The notes beneath the pieces are model-generated. The model searched no databases. It saw only the letters and a list, made by a program, of their open reading frames with translations, and was not told where the DNA came from. This document shows positions 13,494 to 23,625 of a stretch of DNA of 64,000 bases, piece by piece. The stretch's first letter is position 1. Every line of letters starts with the position of its first letter. Made by a program: the position numbers and the translations under genes. The stretch covers positions 15,504,164 through 15,568,163 of the forward strand of contig CM049315.1 in the NCBI GenBank assembly GCA_026874595.1, given 5' to 3'. This DNA comes from Sipunculus nudus (Eukaryota; Annelida; Sipuncula; Golfingiida; Sipunculidae).

Positions 13494-15015
13494 CAGCCAA
13501 TATCACATAGCAGTCACATGATCAAACATGTCTGCCAAATTTAGTAATGATTATTAAAAAAGTTCCTGAGATAAAACAGGTTGCAGATGTTGCACCATAC
13601 ATGCAGATACGTGAAATTAAAAACAAAATCTGTTAAGCAAAATCTAAAGTCCTATTGAAACATCACTTTATTAATAATTTCACTGGATTTACAATTCATT
13701 TATTTCCCTTGCTCAAAGGTCTCCTTGTATATGATCAGAAGACTATTCTTATTTACTGACTTATCTGAATGAAAAAGGGAAAAAAACATTCTCGATCACC
13801 TAAACAGAGATGGCACCATTTACATGTAATAATGACATGTCAGTCAATTGATGAGTGAATCCTCAGTATTTTGTGATGAAAGCAACAGGGTATTGGAGAT
13901 ATTTGGTGACATAATGAGGCGGGATGGAAGGGCGAACGGATGGACCGACCGTCGGACGGAAGGAAGGACGGACAAACGCGGTCCATTTTAGTAGTCCTTC
14001 CTCCTACGGCTTGGGACAATTCATATTTGTATTTTATCAATAATTATCTTCTGGCAGCAAACAGTCAGATTAAAAATGTTATTGCCTTCTGTTTCTTTCT
14101 AGTCCATGAGATAATCAAGAGGCATGCCGGGCCGTCACGCTCATCTCTGCCGAGTATTATTTAAACACCAACGCTTGGCGGATGATTTAATAAATCTTGT
14201 CAGTTATAAAGAAACGGATAATAAGGGCCTCGAACAGTTAGAAGAAAATGATGAACATATTTACCAATGATCCCTAAGTTACACGGACTGGCGGTATTTG
14301 AAGATATATTCATAATAGAGCAGTTGTAAAGTAAACTCAATCAACCCCCAGAATGCGGGAGTGACGGGTTATTAATGAAAGAGTTCATGATGCAAATTAC
14401 CTAATGGGATCCGCTTTTCTTCATAGTAAAGTTGAACATATTTCATCCAGGGCCTGGTTTTAAGACAGATCTGATTAAAACATGTTGTATATAAAAGTTG
14501 CTGACACATTATTAAAGCTTTCGCCTTCGGCAATGAAGTTTGACGAGGGTCCGATTCAACCCGTGCCTTTTTACGATTGTCTGTTGTGGATGAAACATCT
14601 TACGGAAATGGAAATGAACGTTAATGGAAAGATGGACCATTGGCAAGTTGATGAATAAACGTTGGGGTTCATGCACGATATTGTTTTGCTTTTTGGTACG
14701 TTCCAACAATTTACTTTGAAATCTTGCTGATTTCCAGATAGCACTCGTTGTAAGTGAGAATTAAATGATTGAATATCGGGATCAATAAGCATTTTGGCGG
14801 AGGTATGCACTTTCTTATTTGGACAATGATGGATTCGAATACACCGCCTTCACCCGTCATCAAATTGAATACTTCTGCTTTGCAACATAAGCCCCAAATG
14901 TTTCATCATTAGCAAGTTAAAGCATTATTTCTGCATTTTCTATTTAACTCTTTATGACTTTATTCACTTTATTTTTGTTTAAATACATATATTTTGTATA
15001 AAGTACCGAACTCAC
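13494..15015. other. putative intron 2 start of the receptor gene, and non-coding DNA
   Basis: Directly downstream, on the minus strand, of the receptor exon's donor site. It contains a patch of ACGGA/GGAC repeats at about 13917-13980, a motif common in mollusc repeats. No further exon of the receptor is recognisable. Confidence 0.4.
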
Positions 15016-15702
15016 CTGAGTATCGTTGTAGAGGATGTGTATGGAGTAACCAGGTATTATGTTTCGTTCGTTGACATGTTTTCTTGCCAGTTCTGCTGCT
15101 GTTTGGGCGGCAAATCCGTCCTTCAGAAACGGGGATTTAGTTAACTCGAATAATCCACCGATATACAAAGGTATCCTGTCACCAAGTTGATCCGCAACGG
15201 TAGTTCCCACACTTAAAAGATTTTGCCCATAATAATTTCTTTGTAACAAAGGTTCACTTGCATTTTGATCGACCCTACTCATGCGCGAAGAAGAATCGCT
15301 TTCGGCAAAATTGTAATTTCTTGTAGTTTCCTGTTGTGGTTCTGTCTGAAACTTATTTTCCTGGGAGTTGTGACCTACTTGTTTCGAAAACCGATCTAAG
15401 TTTACAGTGCGTTTGAATCTATGGTTATACATAGACAAATCATCTACATGTGTACTCGCAATCTTGGGAATGCTCAAAGATTTCAATTGTCGTGTTTTGA
15501 TATGTTTGTCCTCCTGCCTTGACAACTCTTCTTTTGCTTCATCTGAGTTTTCTATTTTGTGTTCTCCGTTATGGAATGATATGCACCAAATCCAGCAAAC
15601 AAAGGAGAACACTCGCAGAAGGGAGCCAGCCATATTCTTAGAGACATTAATGAGTTTACCCGAGGTTTCGAGTTGGATACTTTCACGCTTCCGCTCTGCC
15701 AT
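15016..15702 (-). CDS. GABA-B-like class C GPCR, 5' coding exon (partial)
   Basis: This exon encodes 229 residues if read from the first AUG (15702), or 206 from the second (15633). Residues 24-44 form a signal peptide (short N-region, hydrophobic VFSFVCWIWCISF). Residues 45-175 are hydrophilic and low in hydrophobics, with a furin-type RFKR at 95-98 and an NAS sequon at 147. From about residue 177, IPLYIGGLFELT, then AAQTAAELARKHVNERN, then IIPGYSIHILYNDTQ, reproduces the opening strand-helix-strand of the Venus-flytrap (ANF-receptor) domain; the wording is closest to GABA-B-type receptors, though a natriuretic-peptide-receptor relative is not excluded. The second AUG is preferred: A at -3, G at +4, directly before the signal peptide. 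The exon ends at CTCAG|GTGAGT (donor 15015-15010), phase 0; the frame beyond is intronic. The remaining ligand domain, seven helices and tail are not found in the window. By homology the product is a plasma-membrane receptor for GABA or a similar ligand. Confidence 0.85.
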
Positions 15703-15823
15703 GAGTTAGTCCATGCCCAAAGGTCACAGAGGTAGCATTCTTGACTACCCCGTGACGGGCTGAGGACGATATGTATCTGTTAGAAAAGTGATGCTTGCTC
15801 TGGATCCACGGTGGCTGGCGCAT
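15683..15823 (-). promoter_or_regulatory. upstream ORF overlapping the first AUG
   Basis: In the 5' leader an AUG at 15823-15821 opens a 46-codon frame that stops at 15683. It overlaps the first in-frame AUG of the receptor (15702) in a different register and ends 50 bp before the second AUG (15633). Ribosomes that translate it would bypass the first AUG and could only reinitiate at the second. Two further short upstream frames lie in the same leader. A role in translational control is inference; the frame itself is visible in the sequence. Confidence 0.55.
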
Positions 15824-15951
15824 GTCTATTTATGTGGTTATTGATCGACAGGGGAGACGCTACACCGAGCAGTGCTGGAACCTATCCCTCGATTTCTGTT
15901 CAGACTCGGTAGCACCAGCAAGCAAAGCGCAGCACCCCAGCTTATGATCAC
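15703..15951 (-). other. putative 5' untranslated part of the receptor exon
   Basis: The minus strand shows TTTATTTCAG|G at 15961-15951, an acceptable splice acceptor, so the exon carrying the start codon probably begins at 15951 and has a leader of about 250-320 nt. This interval is richer in GC than its surroundings, consistent with exon. If instead transcription starts within it, no upstream exon is needed. Confidence 0.45.
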
Positions 15952-16016
15952 CTGAAATAAAGCAAAATTTATTATCTATTCTGATATGCTACTGAACATG
16001 CCCTTTTATTTACCAG

Positions 16017-16070
<54 letters not shown>

Positions 16071-17193
16071 CATATACATATGTATGAAGCATTTAAAAAC
16101 AGTATGTAAAACAAAGACCCATATATTCATAATGTTTATACATTATGTTCTTTAATATGTCTTTATTTTTAATTTTAAGCATAGCTCATTGTAATGACGG
16201 CACTGTCTAATGATGAGAGTGCCCATGGTAGAATAAAGGTATGTAACAAGTAGCAGTCAGAGACCACAAACCCCCGCCAGAAGGGTTGTCGAGGTTTGCT
16301 GTGTGGGCCTACACAACTGTCCCAGCACCGCAACCCCATGCAGGTCACGTAGAATTAAAGCCGCCCCCTATTACCAAATAAAAGATTTTTTTAACTAGAA
16401 TAATATGCCACAATGGGATTAAATCCCTTGAATTGATAACATATTTTGTTGATTTATATTACCTCCAATGTTAACGGGCTGTACCCTGATTTCGGTATGA
16501 ACATAATAGGCCAGCTGGCGTGATATAGAAACAAAGAGATTTACTGCATAAGATAAAAGCTATCAGAACTCGATAAGTGGTGCTATATTTCCAACTCTGG
16601 GTCCAAGAGTTTTTTGTCCAAGTTTATCTGTAATTTTGAAGAAATGTTTGAAAGGGGCGGGGGGGGGGGGGGCTCTTGTTGTTAACCCAGAAGGCAACCT
16701 TCGAGAATTTATTAATGAAGAGATCAATAATATTTTAGGGCAGATCTGAATCAGGATAAAAAAAGGCATTGGCGAAGGTATGCTCAGCGCTTTCTATTTA
16801 TATAACGTGTTAATCTGGTGTAAATTTGCAGTTCAAAGTTTTGTGCAAGTAAGGATGCGTCTTCGTGACTCAGCTCAGGAACCATGGAAACCTCGGCAAG
16901 AGAGGAATAATAGCACCATGACACCTGTTAGCGTACCACGATCTCTGTGGCTCTACCTACATAAGATTGGTATACTGCTAGATGTATGCATGAGTCCTCT
17001 TGAATATTTATAAACGTTCATCTGTAAATCTTTCTGTCCGTCCGTTCATTCACCAAACCTACGTGAAACATGCCACCTTAATTTTTTTTTTTTTTTTGGA
17101 GGAACTTGTTTGTTCTCCTTTTTTCTCTCTCTCATACTCGATCATTTTTTATTTTTCATTCGTCCTTCCCTCTCGCCCGGCCTCTTTTTAGAT

Positions 17194-17254
<61 letters not shown>

Positions 17255-19952
17255 GAGGGAGGGAGGGAGAGAGAGAGAGAAAGAGAGGATACGTATGTGT
17301 AAAAAAAACTCAGTCTCGAGTGCATTATATCAAAGGCGGAAAGTGGATTGCAAATTAAATTGAAGAGAAACTGTAAAGTGCATTTTGCAATGCTTTGAAA
17401 TGCATTGATTTTCATTAAAACAATTTTCATTGACGGGCATTTTCCAAAATGTACATAATGGGACAGCTAATGGTTTTAATAAGAGCCCGGCTCTGGCGTG
17501 CAGCTGCCATATTTCGGGCCCATTATCCCCTCCCTTTGTGGTTAATTCACCACAAATTTCCTGTGTCTGGTGGTTTGTTTTCTGATGAAATGTAATCGCC
17601 GCAATACGCCTGGAAAGTCATCGCGTGCCAGGCGCGAATCCAGGACCATGCATCATCTTCAATGTGGGAGGGAGAAAAAGATCTGTTGGGCTTAGCACCT
17701 CCCTGAGCGGCAGTCGGCCGTCTTTTGTATCCCAGGAAGCCAGTAATATGTCGTAAAGAACACCGGGGCATAGGCTCAGGGTGACATACTGGTCGTCAGA
17801 CATTAATCACACGTCATACCTTGTCAGGGGTCAAGTAAAGGCTATTCTATCCACAATCATTCTTGATTTTGGCGAGTTAGACGCGAGTCCGAGCTCCATG
17901 GGTTAATAAACAAACCTAAATCTACACAATCTGATGGCCAGAAACAATGCAGTCTACCCGCTGTAATAAGTCCTCGCACTGGTAGTCCCATCACAAGAAA
18001 CATCCGGATTGGGAAATGGCCACTAAACCGGGAAATGATATAAACAATCTTTGACTGGGGAGGTCCAATGGGTTAAACATACAGTTCGAGTTCCCAGTGG
18101 CAGGTGCGCCAGACGGACAATAATCCCTGCTTCTAAGCTGGGGGTCCGTTAAAACTAGGTCCATAGTTTGTAAACGAGCTATTGGAATTTACAGATTTAT
18201 GTTATACTTCTTCTAAGTGATGTTTGCTGCGTCTTTGAACAGAATCAAACATGACACATTATAGACAGGACAGCAGTCGACTTTTTGTATATGTCCAGCA
18301 CTGTTAAACAGCCGAATGTACACGTAAAGAAGATTTTATAGTATGTAATTTATCTCGAAATTAGCTGACTGTCAGGTGACGTTCAATCAGAAAGTTGTAA
18401 GAATTCATCACTAGCACAGCAGAAAATGATAGCTGTTGAAGTTGTAGGGGTCTAAAGCTGTTCTAAACCGTAGTCGAGTACCAAAAATATGTTCTGTGTC
18501 AAAACTACTTCATGTGGTATAACAAACAATATTATTTTTCAGTTACATCATTCTGGCGTCACCTACAACTTAAACGGTCACTCATACCAATGATACTACA
18601 TAAGCATTTTTAAGTTTTGTTAATACAATTAAAAGAGTCCACGAGGACCAACATTGAACTACTTTGTGAGATAATTTGGTGAAAATCTGTTTTAAAAAGA
18701 AAGGGTTGAAGCTGATTTGCCAAGTGGTTGTTTTCGCCAACAGTACCTGTCGTGTGGTGTTCCCTAGAACAATAGATTTGTTCATCCAAGTTTATCACTA
18801 GTATCGCATACATGAGACACTTATTGGTCCTAGAGAACAAACATATAGACAAACACTACGTTGTTTTTATTTTCAGTTTGTCAATCCAGTTTCGTTTGTC
18901 ATGCACGTAACAATTTCTTTGCAAACATAACGACAGTTTAAAGCAGCATGTTATATTTCGATAAAATGCGACAATACTAGAAATATAAAATGCGACAAGA
19001 CTATTAATATCTGAAATTCCGCGGTTCAGTCGGATGCCTGGACTCCCACAACGGAGCGTACTAGTAAAATTTCCAGCGGCACAATTGGGTAATATTATGA
19101 GCAAATAATATCTTATTATAATTAATACATAATAAATGATATAATAAACAGAAACTTGTGTCTTTCATTCTAGATAAAATGCACTATACTGTGTGCTTTA
19201 GATGGCCTCATGGCCTGCAAATACGCTGTCAATCGTTAGCTATGTTTGTTTTTTTCTATGAACACTTGCCATTATGACCCCATTGACAGAAGCGTGTTTC
19301 ACACTGGTTACTGGACAATAGCCACCTCGTACACGACAAAGCGATTCACCTGTTACCATAGAGATGTATTTACACGTTGGTTTGTGAGCTCACGTTTTAT
19401 TTTTTTTTTTTGTTAATTCATCACAAGTAGCCTAATGTTAAGATTACAGGCTGTTTACCACGAAACTGAAGCGACGGGATGGATGGCCGTTGCAGTGCGT
19501 TCCCGCGTATGATTTGTGTGACGACTCAAGGCTTACTAGTCCAATATAAATGCCTATACTGAGTCGTGTATTCATGACTACAGCATTACATGTAACATGT
19601 AGGAATTTCTGCACTAAATGAGTAAACTAACCATCATCATGTCGGTAAAGCATGTCCATATACGTTCATTGCAGTAAGGTACTTCCATATTTGTTTTGAT
19701 AGTGATATAATAGCTAAAAGAATACAATATATGTTCACATTAATTGATGCACCTCTTGCTACTTTATATATGTACTTTTTTACATATATTACATATTTTA
19801 TGGGTAAATAAGTATTTCTGAGCTTATCTATATATTATATTTTGTCGACCGCTACAGATTAATTACAAATAAGAGATAATAATAGGTAAACTGCTTGTAT
19901 AATGATTTCTATGAAGGCATTGGGTAGGCAGATACCTGGATTAACAACTCAC
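15952..19952 (-). other. putative intron 1 of the receptor gene, with microsatellites
   Basis: The interval is bounded on the minus strand by GTGAGT (19952-19947) and TTTCAG (15957-15952). It holds (TA)n at 16015-16066, a G14 run at 16659-16672, a pyrimidine-rich tract at about 17085-17190, (AT)n at 17197-17252 and a GGGA/GA tract at 17253-17288. The open frames inside are short or derive from microsatellites. A weak tRNA-like patch at 17620-17720 is not called. Confidence 0.4.
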
Positions 19953-20147
19953 CTGTTTTCAAGGATACATTTAGTACATGAGCTGTATCGGTTGGGGACA
20001 TAAAATTTGTAAAAGCTAGCTTCAAAGCGGGCTCATTCCTGCTGAAAAAGTCTGATGGCTTTGGTCTCTGGAAAAGTCAAAGTTCTTTTAGGTTCCTGTT
20101 CAACTTACGGCCAATCAGCAACATCCGTCTTCGGTCATGTGACGTAA
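19953..20147 (-). promoter_or_regulatory. candidate promoter and noncoding first exon
   Basis: On the minus strand AAAACAG|GTGAGT (exon end 19953) is a perfect donor. About 150-200 bp upstream are an inverted CCAAT box (plus-strand GGCCAATCAG, 20109-20118) and a CRE-like TGACGTAA (20140-20147). The arrangement suits a TATA-less promoter for the receptor gene. The same motifs could instead serve a plus-strand transcript, because a donor-like CAGGGTAAGAG lies at about 20306 on the plus strand. No transcription start can be proven from sequence. Confidence 0.4.
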
Positions 20148-21453
20148 TAATAAACATGCGTACACGACAAACATTTACGATAACGCCATCCGGTCGGCAT
20201 TTGAGAAGACATTCTTGCGGGTTTTATTCGGTATAAACAGACTAGTATTTTAGCCTGGCAGTATCGGAAAGACAATAACAGTTTGTTTCAGTGCTTGAAC
20301 GGATCAGGGTAAGAGTAAATTAAGCCCATTTTTCCCCTCAGATTTTCTCTTGTATAAACATTGGAGCCTTCCCCGTCCCTAACGTCTTACCACCGGCTGT
20401 ATCTACGATTGTTGTAAACATTCCGGGGATCAAAAAGCTATGGATTATTAATTTTATGTCCCAGTGGTTACTGGGAGTGCTGCAAAAATAAACGACAAAG
20501 CGGCGTCCTCTTTGTCCCGGGCAAGTTCATTAATGTTTGTTCATTGATACCCTTTCCCATGAAATATTCCCCATTACCTGCCCCGCTCGTTTGGTTAACA
20601 AGAACTCTCGAGAAACCCGATGGCATGCTCTAAGAAACATTTTCGCGTCTTTGTCAATTATTGATAGGGGCTTGTATAACAAGGACTGTAAATACCCCTG
20701 TTATCACCGGGTCCTTTTTGTTAAGCGGCAAGGGTTCTTTGTGAGCGGCCTTGCTCGGACCATGAATGGACATTTAATGTTCTGCACCATGCATGGTTCG
20801 ATTTTATCTACTCAGGACACGCAGACAGGCAATTCGATTTTAATGGTTACACTTTCCTTCTACGAATTTTAGCCGGGTTCTGCTGGGCTATTATTATAAT
20901 TGTTCTACTTATGCTGTATACCACAGACTCGTTAGTTTTCATTTACGTGATACCCTAAAGCATTAAAGAAAAACATGCGATTTTTTATCCAAATAAATAC
21001 ATGTACTATGTGTTATTCTTGTGTCTCAGAATGTGTAAGCATTCAGGGCTGGTTAATTTAACAATAAATCTGCTTTCACCTGCCAGACCGCTATAAAAGA
21101 CAACAAAATTTATAACAAGCAACGCCAAACGAAACCGCCTTGATGTTTATTACCAGGGAATAGTTACATTGGTTTCAACTAATTTTAGGGATATACCGGA
21201 GCTACGTGCAAAGAAGAGCTTATACAATCAAGTTTATACGACTGATAAATCAATAAAATTACTGCTTTCCTCGTTCTGGTAATTATCGTGACAGTGATCT
21301 TAATACGTTTACTCTCTAAGCCGTATAACTCTTTCATGTACATATTCATTACTTTATACTTAATACTTTATGGACAGCTTTTATTACGTAACTTGATACT
21401 CCTATTTTGGCCTTTCCTTTCTCATTCTCATATCATCCCTTCTCATGACATCT

Positions 21454-21456
<3 letters not shown>
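20148..21456. other. non-coding stretch, no gene recognised
   Basis: A 111-codon plus-strand frame at 20537-20872 is the longest here, but its product shows no domain, no compositional sign of selection and no convincing splice sites. Nothing else is supportable. Confidence 0.4.

Positions 21457-21518
<62 letters not shown>
21457..21518. repeat. (CT)n microsatellite
   Basis: About 30 uninterrupted CT units on the plus strand. Confidence 0.97.
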
Positions 21519-21521
<3 letters not shown>

Positions 21522-22318
21522 ACTTCTAAATACCGTAGCTGTTATGATTATAACGCCATTTTTAGTTTAGATAGCCTATGGTGTTAAAACTGCGTATATA
21601 TATTTATATAAAAGGACTCCCTCTTTCAAGAACCGTCCACCTGACAACTGAATATTGAAACATCCTAGTTACCCATGGTCGTTATTATGAACCCTTACTG
21701 CATATACTTTCATATACTAAGTATATGAATCAACAGAAACATACGACGACAAAATAATACGTATAGAAGTTGCCTCTGACGTCGTCAAAATTCACACAGT
21801 TTTTATCAGGCAGAGAGGAAGTACATGTAGTTATATATGTCCATTGGATGACAGGAAAGTTCTACTTTATCCTGGTCTAAGTGGCTTTACGACCTTCAAC
21901 TGGGAGACCTGCACCACTTGGTATGAGTATAGTACATTTGCCTTTTATATTCCCCTATATAATGTATATTTGCCTTTCGAATTGTATATTATCATAGTAT
22001 ATGTGTATTGTATATTTATATCATGTGTATACAACTGAAATGTTACTGTACCCAGGACCCTATTAAATATTAAATATCAGCTTACTTGCTAATGAGCTTC
22101 CTGGTAAAATATCTTTGTATTAATTATAAACATTAAACCACAATAAACATCTGTGCCCTATTATGTTTCAGTATCGCACGTGTACCCCGCCCAATCCTAT
22201 TGTGCCACCGAGGACAAAAGGATCAGTGCCAGTCATTAAAATGTCCCCCCCCCCCCCCCATACGCACAAAGCATAATCTCGTAAAGTCTCGGCTTTTCAA
22301 ACCACGCCGTTAGCTTCG
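21519..22318. other. non-coding stretch, nothing recognised
   Basis: AT-rich DNA with a C-run near 22245. No credible frame or RNA gene. Confidence 0.5.
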
Positions 22319-22400
22319 TTCTAACAACATTCACCTGATGATCGGGTCGCATCCCGTGAAACAGACTGTAGTGAATTTACAGTGTTGTTTTTCTCCAGAG

Positions 22401-22437
<37 letters not shown>
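22319..22437 (+). mobile_element. hammerhead-bearing dispersed repeat, copy 1, with (TA)n tail
   Basis: An 87-bp module (22319-22405) recurs in inverted orientation at 31300-31385 with about six substitutions and one 1-2 bp indel. In both copies the end after the ribozyme-like core runs into TTATATA and a (TA)n tract (22402-22437 here). A short conserved module fused to a TA microsatellite is typical of retroelement termini. Penelope-like elements and retrozymes carry hammerhead motifs in such terminal repeats, which is the likeliest origin. No reverse transcriptase frame is nearby. Confidence 0.6.
22329..22376 (+). ncRNA. candidate type I hammerhead ribozyme, copy 1
   Basis: The core elements occur in the right order. 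Stem I strand ATTCAC (22329-22334) precedes CTGATGA (22335-22341). Stem II has CGGG/CCCG around a TCGCAT loop (22342-22357). GAAA (22358-22361) is followed by a minimal stem III of 3 bp with a GAC loop (22361-22369). The predicted cleavage is after GUA at 22370, and GTGAAT (22371-22376) closes stem I perfectly with ATTCAC. A very short stem III is characteristic of hammerheads in animal Penelope-like elements. The weak point is a U-U pair at 10.1/11.1, at the base of stem II, where G-C is normal. Activity is untested. Confidence 0.6.
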
Positions 22438-22438
<1 letters not shown>

Positions 22439-23023
22439 TAGTATCTTTTATCTACTAATTATGATCTATGATCTGGTGCGATGTTAAAAATCATAATGCT
22501 CGGCAACTTGTGTTCAAACAATAACAATTTAAGAGACCACAATTTTCCTTCAAGCTAACCGAGCAAATCGTTAAACTGGCCATACGGAGGTACTTTGTAT
22601 TGTTTGTATTTGTCCGAACATTTCATCATGTTTCATCTGATGAAATCATGTTGCAATCACATTTGAATTAAAAAATCAGTTTATATATGCTGCAGTTCTG
22701 AGGTGCTGTTATAAAAAAAAAAACTTCATTAAAAATCACGTAATACTTTTTCAATAACAAACTTTGCCATGACATATTTTAGCAGCTTCATATACACTCA
22801 TCATTCATTACAACATACACATTTACTAGTGTCTTGGTTACAGGTGGCAAAATGGATTTCTATGTAATTTGCGTCTGCAGTTTTGTATAATATCTTAATC
22901 GCATTTGGTTTCGCTTTTTTTGTATTGACAAGTGGCCCATGGGCCATGACGCTCAGCTGAACTTGAAAATACAAAGAGTGTATTTTAAGATGTATTTGAA
23001 ATATAATTAACATCAAATTTTTA
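22438..23023. other. non-coding stretch, nothing recognised
   Basis: AT-rich DNA with no credible coding frame. It leads into the repeat that follows. Confidence 0.5.
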
Positions 23024-23625
23024 ATTATTCTGTGGGGTACTTTTGAGCCCCATTGCTCCATAGCTCAGAGGTTATGGGTAACAGAGACCTAATTTTAGGT
23101 TTCCAAAGGACTTTTCATGGGTCTCCCTACTTGTCAAGAAAGAAGATTCTAGGTCCAGTCGTTACGATGTATGCCTTGTTTACAGATGACTGCATCTTTT
23201 GAAGTCTCAAAAATAGAGAAAAATCGAAAACAATACAGGTGGCGCCACCAGTCTACAGAAACTGATGAAACACTCCATGATCAATATCCATGCAAAAGAA
23301 AAATTATGGTGATCAATGCATTAGTTCTTCAGATACTCGAGCTTTTGTATCAAATTTCCATTATTCTGGGGGGGGGGGGGGGGGGGGGAGGTACTTCGGA
23401 GCCCCATAGTTCGAAGAATATGGGTAACAGAGACCTAATTTCAGGTTTCCAAGGAGATTTTTTATGGACCTCCCAGGATGTCTGGTAAGAAGATTCTAGG
23501 TCTAGTGGTTACGATTTGTGCCTGGTTAACGGACGGACAGACGGACAGACAGACGGACAGACGGGCGCCGGACAAAGGTTGATCGCTTTAGCTCAGATGA
23601 CTTTCAGTCAGCTGAGCTAAAAACC
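23024..23625 (+). repeat. internally duplicated repeat ending in ACGGACAG units and a hairpin
   Basis: A module of about 155 bp (23024-23177) recurs at 23361-23526; both share GGGTAACAGAGACCTAATTT and GAAGATTCTAGGTC. A G21 run (about 23368-23388) interrupts the second. After it come ACGGACAG-type units (23530-23562), GCGCCGGAC, and a perfect 9-bp hairpin, TTAGCTCAG (23588-23596) with CTGAGCTAA (23612-23620), followed by AAAA. This ending is widespread in bivalve repeats as I recall them; the class of transposon is not clear from one copy. Confidence 0.65.

Noticed and set aside
17618..17803. Possible second tRNA-derived element near 17620-17720
   Set aside because: Only 8 of 11 B-box positions match, there is no A box at the right distance, and no second copy is in the window.
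20537..20872. 111-codon plus-strand frame downstream of the candidate promoter
   Set aside because: No domain, no splice-site support, and composition like neighbouring non-coding DNA.
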